Assembly: GCA_018371275.1 (NCBI GenBank)
Contig: JAHALF010000005.1
Coordinates: 57,357-121,356, forward strand
DNA from: Clostridiales bacterium
GTDB taxonomy: Bacteria; Bacillota; Clostridia; Lachnospirales; CAG-274
Direction: 5' to 3'
DNA: 64,000 bases
Shown here: positions 8,837 through 18,180 of the stretch, in pieces
How positions within the stretch are numbered: the stretch's first letter is position 1
Layout of the letters: each line of letters begins with the position of its first letter
Notes under the pieces: model-generated
Database searches by the model: none
What the model saw: the letters and a program-made list of their open reading frames with translations, nothing else
What the model was told of the DNA's origin: nothing
Position numbers and translations under genes: made by a program

Positions 8837-8865
8837 TTGGTTGTTTATAAAATATATGATATAAT
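8837..8865 (+). promoter_or_regulatory. Sigma-A promoter of cdaA-cdaR
   Basis: TTGGTT (8837-8842), 17-bp spacer and TATAAT (8860-8865), with the start codon about 38 bp beyond. The promoter lies inside a longer open frame, which supports the later ATG at 8903 as the cdaA start. Confidence 0.75.
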
Positions 8866-8902
8866 AAAAAAGTATATATTATTTTGTAGGGTAGGTGAAA
8901 AA

Positions 8903-9769
8903 ATGAGTGCTTCAGTAGATGGTAAAATATCTGGTATAGGTATGTTTTTTGATGGATTAAATTTATCAAAGCTTAGTATACCAAGTATACGTATATCAGA
9001 TGTTGTAGATATATTAATAGTAGCAATTTTTATATATATAATAATGAATTGGATTAGAGAAACGAGAGCTTGGTCTTTATTTAAAGGTGTTATGGTTATA
9101 TTAATACTTAGTATATTGTCTTTTAGACTTAACTTATATACTACATATTGGATTATACAAGAAACATTTTCTGTAGGTGTAATGGCTATTTTGATTTTAT
9201 TTCAGCCAGAATTTAGAAAAGGGCTTGAGCAGATAGGTAAAGGAAGTCTTACAAGGAATATATTTAATAGTAACTCTCAAGAAGAAATTATACCAAAAAA
9301 TATTTTAGATGAAATATTAACAGCTTGTTTTGCTATGAGTAAAGTAAAAACTGGAGCAATTATTGTTGTAGAACAAAAGGTAGCTTTAGGTGATTTTGAA
9401 GAAAGTGGAATACCAATAGATGCAATAGTTACAAATCAGCTACTTATAAATATATTTGAAAATAAAACCCCTCTTCATGATGGGGCAGTATTAATAAGAA
9501 ATAATCGTATAAAAAGGGCAACTTGTATATTGCCTTTAACCCAATCTGAAATAGGATTAGAGCTTGGAACTAGACATAGGGCAAGTGTTGGTGCTAGTGA
9601 GGTTAGCGATGCTTATATATTTGTTGTATCTGAAGAAACAGGGTCTGTGTCTATTGCCCATAATGGAAAATTACACAGAAATCTTACAAGGCAGCAAATA
9701 GAAGACATTTTTAAACAGCAGGAAAAACAAAATGCTAAAAAAATAAATATATGGAAAGGAAGAGGATAA
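8903..9769 (+). CDS. cdaA: Diadenylate cyclase CdaA (DacA)
   Basis: A membrane enzyme that condenses two ATP into c-di-AMP, the second messenger for potassium and osmotic balance and for wall integrity in Bacillota. Three hydrophobic segments lie at about residues 33-50, 60-76 and 86-102. They are followed by the cytosolic DAC domain with DGA at 193-195 and RHR at 224-226, the catalytic hallmarks. At 288 aa it is normal for CdaA. The ATG at 8903 follows GTAGGTG. An upstream in-frame extension would overlap the promoter and is rejected. The downstream cdaR begins at the next base after the stop. Confidence 0.95.
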   Translation: MSASVDGKISGIGMFFDGLNLSKLSIPSIRISDVVDILIVAIFIYIIMNWIRETRAWSLFKGVMVILILSILSFRLNLYTTYWIIQETFSVGVMAILILFQPEFRKGLEQIGKGSLTRNIFNSNSQEEIIPKNILDEILTACFAMSKVKTGAIIVVEQKVALGDFEESGIPIDAIVTNQLLINIFENKTPLHDGAVLIRNNRIKRATCILPLTQSEIGLELGTRHRASVGASEVSDAYIFVVSEETGSVSIAHNGKLHRNLTRQQIEDIFKQQEKQNAKKINIWKGRG

Positions 9770-11191
9770 ATGTATAAAAAATTAAAATATTTTTTTACAA
9801 ATAATATTTATTGGAAAGCCTTATCCGTTTTGATGGCAGTTGTTTTATGGTTTGTTGTTATGAATATTAATAATCCAACAGAAATAAAAACTTTTACCCT
9901 TAATTTAAGTATTTTAAATGAAGATAAGTTAGAAAAAAATAATCTAGCTGTATTAAATATAGATGATTTAAAAAGTCAAAAAGCAGAGATAAGGATAAGA
10001 GGCACTAGAACAACATTAGATGAAATTAGTAAAAGATATAATAAGGAAAATATAAAATTAGAATTAGATTTAGAGCAGATTTTATCTTATAAAATAGGTG
10101 ATGAACCTTTGGAGGTTACTGCTAATTTAAAACCTAGTATGCCAAATACATCTTACCCTAATAATAATTTTGATGTAGTAAGTTTTTATCCAATAACATC
10201 TACTATATATGTTGATAAAGTTATAACTATACCTAAAAAAATACATCCTAAAACTACTGGAGAAACAAAAGAAGGTTATATAGCATCTGAACCAGAGTTG
10301 TCATCAGAGTATATACAAGTTACAGGACCTAAATCTATTGTTGATAAAATACAAGTAATATATGCAGAAATAGATATATCAGATAAAACATCTACAATAA
10401 AAGAAAGTGTAGTTCCTGTTGCTTATGATGAAGATGGTAATAAAATTACAGATATAAAATTTAATATAGAAAATGTAGAAGTTAGGGTTCCTATAAGTAT
10501 AGAGGGAATTATAAATATTGTAGAACCTAAATTAATTGGAAATTTACCTAAAGGTTATATTGTAAATAGTATCTCATATAAACCAAAAACTGTAGAAGTT
10601 ATAGGAGATACAGTTAATCTTAAAAAATTGACAAAAATAAATCTACCAGAAATAGATATAACTGGTCTTACAGAGCCAACAGAATATACTTATGATATAT
10701 CTCAAACAATAAAACAGTATAATTTAAGGTTAAAAAATAGTAAGAACAGTCAAGTTAAAGTATATATAGATATAAAACAAGCAGCTACAAAAGCTATAAC
10801 TATCCCTACAAGTAAAATAAGTATTTTAGGTTATAATAATAATCTTTTTATAGATATGCCAGAACAGTTTACATTAAATGTTACAGGTCAAGAAGATTTA
10901 ATAAATAGTATAGATATAAATTCATTAAGTTATAATATAGATGTTACAGGACTTGATGTAGGTAAGTATAATATCAAAATTAATTTAGATTTGCCAGAAG
11001 GTATAAAGCTGGTATCTGACCCATATATAAATTTAAACATATCTGAAAAACAACAAGATGATTCTACACAGCAAGAAACGTTGGAAAGCATAGAAACGAA
11101 AAATTTAGAACAAACAACTATTCAAGATACTACCCAAACAGAATATTTAGAAGAACAATCTCAAACAGAATCAACAACAAATACAAATTAA
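9770..11191 (+). CDS. cdaR: CdaA regulatory protein CdaR (YbbR repeats)
   Basis: A membrane-anchored partner that tunes CdaA activity. One transmembrane helix near residues 13-33 is followed by four extracytoplasmic YbbR-type beta repeats, seen as recurring blocks with P-x-Y-V/I-V-N or EYI-V-GP motifs (for example near 155-180 and 260-275). The last 40 residues or so are a Gln/Thr/Glu-rich tail, probably disordered and exposed at the cell surface. It directly abuts cdaA. Unlike many Bacillota there is no glmM after it; a terminator follows at once. Confidence 0.9.
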   Translation: MYKKLKYFFTNNIYWKALSVLMAVVLWFVVMNINNPTEIKTFTLNLSILNEDKLEKNNLAVLNIDDLKSQKAEIRIRGTRTTLDEISKRYNKENIKLELDLEQILSYKIGDEPLEVTANLKPSMPNTSYPNNNFDVVSFYPITSTIYVDKVITIPKKIHPKTTGETKEGYIASEPELSSEYIQVTGPKSIVDKIQVIYAEIDISDKTSTIKESVVPVAYDEDGNKITDIKFNIENVEVRVPISIEGIINIVEPKLIGNLPKGYIVNSISYKPKTVEVIGDTVNLKKLTKINLPEIDITGLTEPTEYTYDISQTIKQYNLRLKNSKNSQVKVYIDIKQAATKAITIPTSKISILGYNNNLFIDMPEQFTLNVTGQEDLINSIDINSLSYNIDVTGLDVGKYNIKINLDLPEGIKLVSDPYINLNISEKQQDDSTQQETLESIETKNLEQTTIQDTTQTEYLEEQSQTESTTNTN

Positions 11192-11231
11192 ATAAATGCT
11201 TATATTACATGTGTAATATAAGCATTTATTT
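11190..11231. terminator. Long bidirectional terminator
   Basis: Twenty-base arms 11190-11209 and 11212-11231 are perfectly complementary around TG. They lie between the convergent cdaR and corA genes. Confidence 0.85.
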
Positions 11232-11235
11232 AATT

Positions 11236-12174
11236 TTAAAACATATTTTTTTTAGACATAATTTTTGCAACTAATATACATATACCTATTGAGCCTATTA
11301 TAATCCATAAAAACGCAATAGGATTATCAGAAAAAGGTACAGGTACATTCATACCAAAGAAGCTGGATATAATGGTAGGTATTGCCATAATTATAGTTAT
11401 AGAAGTTAAAACTTTCATAACTATATTTAAATTATTAGATATAATAGATGCAAATGCGTCCATTGTACCAGCTAATATATCACTATATATTTTAGACATT
11501 TCTATAGCTTGTTTATTTTCTATAATAGTATCTTCTAAAAGTTCTTTATCATCATCATATTTTTTTATAAAATCATATCTTAATAGTTTTTCCATAACTA
11601 GTTCGTTAGATTTTAAAGACGTAGAAAAATATACTAAACTTTTTTCTAAAGTTAACAGTTGGATAAGTTCTTTGTTTTTCATAGATTTATGAAGTTCATT
11701 TTCTATAATATTACTTTGTTTGTCTATTCTCTTTAAAAAATATAAATATAAAGAAGCATTTTTGTATAAAATTTGTAAGACAAATCTTGATTTTTTATAG
11801 GTAAAAAAAGTTTTAACACGATTTTTTATAAATGGTTCTAAAACAAGGGTTTCATTAAGAGAAACAGTAATAATAGCTTTATCTGTAGATATAATACCAA
11901 TAGGTAATGTTTCATATATATTCGATTCCCTATCTTTAGATATACAAGGAGTGTCTACTAATATAAGAAAACTATTTTTTTCTTCATCTATTTCTATTCT
12001 AGAGCGTTCTTCTTCATCCAGAGCGGCATTTATAAAATCTGGGTCTATGTCTAAATCTTTAGCTATTTGATTTACTTCTTTTAAGGAAGGGTTTACCATA
12101 TTTATCCAAACACCTTCTGTAATAGTATCTGTTTCTATAAACTCTTTGCTTGAAGATATATACATTTTTATCAT
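11236..12174 (-). CDS. corA: CorA-family Mg2+/divalent cation channel
   Basis: A pentameric inner-membrane magnesium channel. The long N-terminal cytosolic funnel with helical stalk spans about residues 1-245. Two closing transmembrane helices follow, with the selectivity motif GMN (SSFFGMNVPVP) at the end of the first. A basic C-terminal tail (MSKKN) follows. At 312 aa it is a standard CorA. Its ATG shares the sequence ATGA with the stop of a small upstream ORF, which suggests translational coupling. SD AAGGAGG lies inside that small ORF. No magnesium-responsive leader is obvious. Confidence 0.93.
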   Translation of the reverse strand: MIKMYISSSKEFIETDTITEGVWINMVNPSLKEVNQIAKDLDIDPDFINAALDEEERSRIEIDEEKNSFLILVDTPCISKDRESNIYETLPIGIISTDKAIITVSLNETLVLEPFIKNRVKTFFTYKKSRFVLQILYKNASLYLYFLKRIDKQSNIIENELHKSMKNKELIQLLTLEKSLVYFSTSLKSNELVMEKLLRYDFIKKYDDDKELLEDTIIENKQAIEMSKIYSDILAGTMDAFASIISNNLNIVMKVLTSITIIMAIPTIISSFFGMNVPVPFSDNPIAFLWIIIGSIGICILVAKIMSKKNMF

Positions 12175-12302
12175 TTTATTTCCTCCTTAAAAGCCCATAT
12201 AAAGTTAGGAAATATAAAATAACTTAAGGCAAATCCTAATTTATGGACTAAACTATATATATTAAATTTTTTAAAACAACAATACTGGGGTATACTGTCC
12301 AT
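12171..12302 (-). CDS. Possible 43-aa small protein upstream of corA
   Basis: A 43-codon frame begins at ATG 12302 after a GGCAGGTGAT SD and ends with TGA overlapping the corA ATG. The promoter lies just upstream. The peptide is aromatic and Cys-containing (MDSIPQYCCFKKFNIYSLVH at its start), with a hydrophobic middle (FALSYFIFPNFIWAF) that could insert into a membrane. It could be a small CorA partner or a leader peptide whose translation controls corA. No family is recognised. Good SD and exact coupling are the only support. Confidence 0.5.
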   Translation of the reverse strand: MDSIPQYCCFKKFNIYSLVHKLGFALSYFIFPNFIWAFKEEIK

Positions 12303-12337
12303 AAAAATCACCTGCCTTTATTTTATTCTTTATAATA

Positions 12338-12366
12338 ATTTTAAAGCATTTGTCTAATTTTTGCAA
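12338..12366 (-). promoter_or_regulatory. Sigma-A promoter of the corA unit
   Basis: On the minus strand TTGCAA (12366-12361), 17-bp spacer and TAAAAT (12343-12338), about 36 bp before the small ORF. Confidence 0.6.
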
Positions 12367-12424
12367 CACTTGATTTTTAAATTATGAAAATATATATTTT
12401 TAATATAAAGCATAAAATAATTTA

Positions 12425-13420
12425 TTATAAAGTGCTATATTTTATTATTAATAACTCGATTGCTATCTCATCTATAATTTTCCCAGTTTTTATATTATTA
12501 TCTATTTCTAAACATTCATTTATAGCTTGTAGAAGTATTTTTATAGAAAAATTTTTACTTTGTTTAATAGCTTCTTTAACTATAAAATCTCTTAATTCAA
12601 GCGCAGATACAATATTATTTATGCTATAATTTTTATTGTATAAGTATTTTGTTTGCAATATAATTCTAAATTGTCTGGATATCATATTTAAAATAACAAA
12701 GGGAGAGGTTTTATTAACAATAAGATTTTTATATATTTTTATAGCATTATCCATATCTTTATTTGACATAAAATTAATAAGGTCAAATATTTTACTTTCT
12801 ATAGATTTTGTACATATATTATCTATATCATTTATAGTTATTTTTGTGCTGCTACCTTTAAATGATATGAGTTTATTTATTTCATTTAATAATATTTCCA
12901 TATTAAAGCCTATATTTCTTATAATATAGATGGCTTCTTTTGCAGATATATTTTTATTATTATCTTTAAATACATTTAATATCCAATTAACTAATTCATT
13001 TTCAGAAAGAATATCTATTTTATGAAAAGTTCCTATATTAGATATAGTCTTAAATATTTTTAATTTTTTATCTATTTTTTCTTCTATAAAAATTAGTATG
13101 GTAGTTTTGGGAAGAGTATGTAAATAATTTTCCAATTTAATAGTATCATCTTTTTTTCCATCATATATTAATCCAGTATTTTTTAAAATAACAATTCTAT
13201 AATCACTCATAAAAGGCATAGTATCACAAGCATCTATAATATTAGATATATTAACATTTTTACCTTCAAAAATATCAAAATTCATCATTTTAAAATTTTC
13301 ATCTATAATATTAGATATTAATTTTTTTTCATAAATATTTTTTAAATATTCTTCCTCTCCAAATATAACATATATATTTGAAAAAGTTTTGTTTTTTATA
13401 TGATTTTCTAAAATTTTCAA
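12425..13420 (-). CDS. holA: DNA polymerase III delta subunit
   Basis: The clamp-loader subunit that opens the beta sliding clamp. The N-terminal pattern IYVIFGEEEYLKN is typical of HolA/YqeN. The AAA+-like region spans about residues 1-220 and the C-terminal collar helices about 220-331. It has no Walker A, as expected for delta. It starts with TTG after a GGGGGT SD whose bases overlap the comEC stop, so it is coupled to comEC. The comEC-holA order is common in Bacillota. Confidence 0.88.
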   Translation of the reverse strand: MKILENHIKNKTFSNIYVIFGEEEYLKNIYEKKLISNIIDENFKMMNFDIFEGKNVNISNIIDACDTMPFMSDYRIVILKNTGLIYDGKKDDTIKLENYLHTLPKTTILIFIEEKIDKKLKIFKTISNIGTFHKIDILSENELVNWILNVFKDNNKNISAKEAIYIIRNIGFNMEILLNEINKLISFKGSSTKITINDIDNICTKSIESKIFDLINFMSNKDMDNAIKIYKNLIVNKTSPFVILNMISRQFRIILQTKYLYNKNYSINNIVSALELRDFIVKEAIKQSKNFSIKILLQAINECLEIDNNIKTGKIIDEIAIELLIIKYSTL

Positions 13421-13431
13421 ATTTATACCCC

Positions 13432-15702
13432 CTAAAAATTATTTTGAATGGACGATATTTTATAATTGTTTTTATAAAATTTTATAGTTATTGATTTATT
13501 TTTATCTGTTCTGTAAATATTAATATTTGCATCTTTAAGAGTCTTTAAAGTTTCTTCGCTAGGGTGTTTATATATATTATTTTCTTTGCAAGATATTAAA
13601 GCATCTTTAGGAGTTACATTTTTTATAAAATCGGTAGTAGTAGATGTTTTAGAACCGTGATGAGCAACTTTTAATATATCTGATTTTAAATTTTTATTAT
13701 TATTTAATAAAAATTCTTCGGCCTGTTTCTCAATATCACCTGTAAATAAAATAGAGTTATTATTATAGTTTAGCTTTAAAACTAATGAATTATTATTATC
13801 ATCTTTATCTAAAAATTCTTTGTTAGGGTGGAGCACATCAAAGGTTAGGGTTTTACCTAAAGTTAAGCTATCACCATTTTGCAAAAAGTAAATAGGTATA
13901 TTTTTGTCTTTTGCAATATTTAAAAGAGTTTCATAATTTTCATCTAATGTATTATTTATTGGTAAAAATAAATTTTTTATTTTTATTTTATCTAAAATTT
14001 CTATTATACCTTTTATATGATCACTGTCATTGTGACTTACAAAAACAAAATCAATTGTTTGAATTCCTTTACTTTTTAAGTAGGGTAGAATAATATTTTC
14101 TCCAGTAGAAAAATTATTATTTCCACCACCATCTATTAAAAAGACACCATCATTATTAATTCCAACAATACTATCACCTTGTCCTACATCTAACATAGTT
14201 ATAGTAAAGGGTTTAGGGGTAAGTATAGATATTGATACAAATATAATAAATATACCCATACCAATATTAATAAATTTTTTATGCTTTTTTAATAGATATT
14301 TATCATAGAAAGCATACCCTATAAAAAATAACATAATATATAAACTTATAATTACAAAAATTGAAGGTCTTCCAATAATAATGTTATTAAAATTCATATT
14401 TTCTACAACTTTACATATATATGTAAATAATCTTAATATATAGTATACACTTCCTATTAAAAATTTAGCAATGGGTATGCTAAACATACCTACAATACTT
14501 GATATAAAACCAATAATTACAACAATAGACATAAAAGGTATAATAATTATATTTAACAGAGTATCTAATATAGTAAAATTATAAAAATAATATGCGGTTA
14601 TAGGTTTTATAGATAAACATACAAAAAAAGAAATAGTAAAAGCTTTGTATATACCTTTAATATTATAAATACTGCATATCCTACCACCTAAAAATGCTAT
14701 TGAAAATACAGAAGTATAGGAATATAAAAACCCTATATCAAAAAGATAGTAAGGATTTTTAATAAGTAAAATTATAGCAGATAGGCTAATAGAGGATATA
14801 AAATCTGGATTTCTAAAAAGAATATTTGCAATTAATACGGTTATAGACATAATAGTAGCTCTTACTGTTGATAAACTAGCACCAGTAAATATGCAATAAA
14901 AAATTAATATAATAATAACAAATATATATCCAAAACGTCTATTTACAAATTTGAATATTTTAGTTAAAAATAAAGATAAAATACCAATATGTAATCCAGA
15001 AATTGCTAATATATGGTATATGCCAGAAGTTCTATATAAATCAATTGTTTCATTATCTAAAAATTGTTTTTCTCCTAAAATCATAGCTTTTAAGATATTA
15101 CTTTCTTTTTGAGGGAGTATATCATCATAAATATTGCAAATATTTTCTTTTAAATTATATAAATAAGTTTTAATTTTGTTATATTTTAAAACTTCAATTT
15201 TATTAGCATACATTTTATAAGTAATATTATCAATTTTAAAATTTAATTCTTCATCATATGAAGTATTATTAGATTTTTTATTTGGGTAATATACAACACC
15301 TTTGGTATCTACTTTTGCTCCAACTTTTATGTTATGTAAATTATCTGTATATACTAAAATATTTAATTTTTTAGTATTACCATTAATATATTTTGTGGAT
15401 ATTTTAAGTTTATATTTATTATTAGATGTTTTTTCTATACTATTTACATATCCAATAGCATTAATTTCTTGATTTTCACTTAAAGTGTAAGGGATATTAT
15501 TTAGATACATTAAAAAATATCCAAGTAAAGAAAATAAAACTAGATATTTTGGAAATTTTAATTTATATATTTTGCTTAAATAAAACGATAAAAATAATAA
15601 TACAAAAAATAAAATAAATTTAATATATATTTTTGATAAGAAATAGTATATTAATATTCCGAAAATTAAAAATGTTAATATAAATAATAAAGGTCTTTTC
15701 AT
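13432..15702 (-). CDS. comEC: DNA uptake channel ComEC/Rec2
   Basis: The inner-membrane channel that carries single-stranded DNA into the cell during transformation. The order is: N-terminal membrane helices and an OB-like DUF4131 region (about 1-200), the multi-helix Competence domain with the block ILAISGLHIGILS (about 225-480), and a C-terminal metallo-beta-lactamase-like nuclease domain (LDVGQGDS, then HNDSDH as the HxxxDH metal motif). At 756 aa it is intact. The start ATG has a weak SD, which suggests low expression. A terminator hairpin separates it from the upstream GerMN gene. Confidence 0.93.
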   Translation of the reverse strand: MKRPLLFILTFLIFGILIYYFLSKIYIKFILFFVLLFLSFYLSKIYKLKFPKYLVLFSLLGYFLMYLNNIPYTLSENQEINAIGYVNSIEKTSNNKYKLKISTKYINGNTKKLNILVYTDNLHNIKVGAKVDTKGVVYYPNKKSNNTSYDEELNFKIDNITYKMYANKIEVLKYNKIKTYLYNLKENICNIYDDILPQKESNILKAMILGEKQFLDNETIDLYRTSGIYHILAISGLHIGILSLFLTKIFKFVNRRFGYIFVIIILIFYCIFTGASLSTVRATIMSITVLIANILFRNPDFISSISLSAIILLIKNPYYLFDIGFLYSYTSVFSIAFLGGRICSIYNIKGIYKAFTISFFVCLSIKPITAYYFYNFTILDTLLNIIIIPFMSIVVIIGFISSIVGMFSIPIAKFLIGSVYYILRLFTYICKVVENMNFNNIIIGRPSIFVIISLYIMLFFIGYAFYDKYLLKKHKKFINIGMGIFIIFVSISILTPKPFTITMLDVGQGDSIVGINNDGVFLIDGGGNNNFSTGENIILPYLKSKGIQTIDFVFVSHNDSDHIKGIIEILDKIKIKNLFLPINNTLDENYETLLNIAKDKNIPIYFLQNGDSLTLGKTLTFDVLHPNKEFLDKDDNNNSLVLKLNYNNNSILFTGDIEKQAEEFLLNNNKNLKSDILKVAHHGSKTSTTTDFIKNVTPKDALISCKENNIYKHPSEETLKTLKDANINIYRTDKNKSITIKFYKNNYKISSIQNNF

Positions 15703-15714
15703 AAATATAACTTA

Positions 15715-15742
15715 TAAAAGAAAGGTTAAATTTAACCTTTCT
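15715..15742 (-). terminator. Terminator between the GerMN gene and comEC
   Basis: A perfect 12-bp inverted repeat (15719-15730 with 15731-15742) is followed on the minus strand by TTTTAT. It would separate the two-component/GerMN unit from comEC-holA, perhaps incompletely because the U tract is short. Confidence 0.6.
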
Positions 15743-15743
15743 T

Positions 15744-16712
15744 CTAATCTACTCCTATAATTTTTTTATCTTCTATAATATCTGAATATCTGCCCAAAGG
15801 TTTGCTAATATCTACACTATCCTCTGGAAGTTTTAATTTTTCACCATCTATTAAAAACTGAACTTTATTTATGCCATCAAGATTTGTTAATGAGTTTACT
15901 ATGGAATATATAGCTAATGTTTCATATGTTTTATTTCCAGACATTTTTGATATAAAATCTAAGCTTAAATCTACATAACATATATTGTTTTCCGTTTTAA
16001 TATTTCTTATTTTAGTTTCATATGGTATAGTATTAATATTATTCTTATATTTTGATCCATTTATAAGCTCTTCTACAATATAAAGCTCCATACTTTTATT
16101 TTGCTTTACTTCTATATTTCTACTTTCTTCTACTAACTTATTATTCTCATTTGAAAAATATAGAGTTACCTTTTCTCGTTCTATTTTATCTGGAGATATA
16201 GTAGGATTTAAGATTATATTATTACGGTTTAAATAGCTATTGTTGTTATTATATTTTTGTTCTACTCCATCAACAAATATTTTTACATTATTTACAAAGC
16301 TAGTTTCTATAGTGGTTAAAACAAGACTACTTCTAAATAAAAGTTTTTCAACATTAGAAAGACTATTATAATCACTAGATAAATTTATATCTAAATTGTA
16401 ATCTACTAATGTATGATTTAATATTGTTAAATTTTCAGGAACAGTAGATGATAAATTTGAAGATTTTGGAGATGATTTCATCTCCTTAAAAATAATGTCT
16501 AAAAAATTTTCTTTTTCTAGAGTTAATGTTTTTTGTTCATATGAAAGATTATTATTTATTTTATCATAATAATATATTTTTATATTTTGAACATTACTAT
16601 TTATGTTATCACTATTTAAGTTAGATAATATAAAAGATACAATTCCAATAAAAAGAATAGCTACTACAACAAAAACTACACCAAATAGAAATAATTTTTT
16701 ATTATTTTTCAT
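15744..16712 (-). CDS. Membrane-anchored protein with two GerMN domains
   Basis: An N-terminal transmembrane anchor at about residues 7-30 is followed by two tandem GerMN (sporulation/germination) domains. Each has the pattern of a strand with YY or LYF, then 'E...FLDIIFKEM' or 'ELYIVEELINGS'. The second ends with the typical TLAIYSIVNSLTNLDGINKVQFLIDG block. GerMN proteins act in the outer spore-forming compartment or at the wall; B. subtilis GerM supports the SpoIIQ-SpoIIIAH complex. No lipobox is seen. It lies directly after the histidine kinase gene, an arrangement like that of kinase-lipoprotein pairs in Gram-positives. Confidence 0.8.
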   Translation of the reverse strand: MKNNKKLFLFGVVFVVVAILFIGIVSFILSNLNSDNINSNVQNIKIYYYDKINNNLSYEQKTLTLEKENFLDIIFKEMKSSPKSSNLSSTVPENLTILNHTLVDYNLDINLSSDYNSLSNVEKLLFRSSLVLTTIETSFVNNVKIFVDGVEQKYNNNNSYLNRNNIILNPTISPDKIEREKVTLYFSNENNKLVEESRNIEVKQNKSMELYIVEELINGSKYKNNINTIPYETKIRNIKTENNICYVDLSLDFISKMSGNKTYETLAIYSIVNSLTNLDGINKVQFLIDGEKLKLPEDSVDISKPLGRYSDIIEDKKIIGVD

Positions 16713-16734
16713 ATTTCCTCCCAGTATAATTTAA

Positions 16735-18180
16735 TTATTCAGTTTTTTCAATAAATTTTATAGGGATTCTTACTATAAACGTAGAACCTTCTCCTTCTTT
16801 ACTAGAGATTTTAATGCTACCTTTATGTAAAATAACTGTTGAATGTGTTATAGATAACCCAAGACCAGTTCCACCAGTTTCTCTGTCTCTAGTTTTATCT
16901 ACCCTATAAAATCTATTAAATATTTTTGGTTGTTCTTCTTCAGTAATTCCAATACCTGTGTCGATAACTGTTATAAATGCATTTTGATGGTCACAATCTA
17001 GTATAACTTTTACACTGCCATCTGGGTTGGTATATTTTATAGCATTTTCTACAAGATTAGATATTGCTAAGCTAAATTTCATTTCATCTGCTTCTACAAC
17101 TACATTTTTTAAGTATTCTTTAGATACAGATATATTTTTTTGGTCAGCTAAAGGGGTAAGTCTTTTTAATATGTCATCTAGCATTTTGTTAAGGTCAGTT
17201 TCTGTTATATTAAGACCAGCCTCTCTAAAGTCTAGCTTAACTAAAGCTAAAAGGTTGTTTACTATTTCTGTCATTCTATCTATTTCAGAGTTTATGTCTT
17301 GTAAAAATTCTATATACATTTCAGATGGAATATCCTCTTGTAATAGTATAGAATCACTTAAAACTTTTATTGAGCTAAGAGGTGTTTTTAACTCATGTGA
17401 AACATTAGAAACAAATTCTTGTCTTGATGTATCAATTTGTTCTAATTTTTCTGTCATAGTATTAAATGCTTCTCCTAATTGAGATATTTCGTTATTGCCA
17501 TTTATTTTAACCCTTTGATGTAACTGACCATTAGCTATTTCATTAATACTTTTTAAAATATTTTTTAATGGATTTATAACTATTCCTGATGCAAAAAATA
17601 CAAATATGCCTATAATTATGCTTATTAATATAGTTAGGACAAACCATTTTTGGCTAACACCAGCTATTAATAGCTCTGAAGGTTCAAAAGAAGATACTAA
17701 TAGTACAACACCTTTTTTATGAGAAAGAGTATCTTCTATATAACTAGATGCATATAATGTGCCTTTATCTTTATGATACTGTGCATTACTTTTGCCATCT
17801 AGAGCCAATATAACCTCTGGTATTAAAAATGTTTTTCCTACAGAAGAAGAATTTGTATCATATATAACAACACCATTATTATCTATTATTAGTATTCTAA
17901 AATCTTCTTCATTGCTTTTTTCTTCTAATATGGATAAAAGTTCTGTTTGTCTTTCTGAATTATATAAGTAATTTCCTTCTTGTATCATAACAGCTATTTT
18001 ATTAGCATGATATAATAATTCCTTTTCATCAATATCTTTAAAATAAGCTTCCATAGTATTTTTCATCGTATTAGAAAAAAATACTAATGGAAAAAAGCTT
18101 ATAAAAAAGAAAGAAATAAAAAGTTTTGCCCTAAGGCTTTGGTACCATTTTACTTGTGTATTACTGAAAATAATAACCAA
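16735..18180 (-). CDS. Sensor histidine kinase (WalK/PhoR-like architecture)
   Basis: A membrane kinase with a first transmembrane helix at about 18-36 and an extracellular sensor region at about 37-178 (single-Cache/PAS-like, with DNNGVVIYDTN). A second helix is at about 179-200, and HAMP at about 200-253. The HisKA domain has the phospho-acceptor H262 (FVSNVSHELKTPL), and the HATPase has N, G1 (DTGIG) and G2 (GTGLGLSI) boxes. It would phosphorylate the response regulator encoded upstream. The start is TTG at 18180, overlapping the regulator gene by 20 nt; no other in-frame start keeps the first helix. The signal is unknown. Confidence 0.88.
   Translation of the reverse strand: MVIIFSNTQVKWYQSLRAKLFISFFFISFFPLVFFSNTMKNTMEAYFKDIDEKELLYHANKIAVMIQEGNYLYNSERQTELLSILEEKSNEEDFRILIIDNNGVVIYDTNSSSVGKTFLIPEVILALDGKSNAQYHKDKGTLYASSYIEDTLSHKKGVVLLVSSFEPSELLIAGVSQKWFVLTILISIIIGIFVFFASGIVINPLKNILKSINEIANGQLHQRVKINGNNEISQLGEAFNTMTEKLEQIDTSRQEFVSNVSHELKTPLSSIKVLSDSILLQEDIPSEMYIEFLQDINSEIDRMTEIVNNLLALVKLDFREAGLNITETDLNKMLDDILKRLTPLADQKNISVSKEYLKNVVVEADEMKFSLAISNLVENAIKYTNPDGSVKVILDCDHQNAFITVIDTGIGITEEEQPKIFNRFYRVDKTRDRETGGTGLGLSITHSTVILHKGSIKISSKEGEGSTFIVRIPIKFIEKTE

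Noticed and set aside
8837..8902. Longer cdaA start at 8837
   Set aside because: It would place the start on the -35 box of the promoter; the SD and ATG at 8903 fit.
11372..11692. Plus-strand open frame inside corA
   Set aside because: It has no SD, lies fully antisense to a strong corA frame and has no family pattern; the same holds for the other antisense frames in this window.
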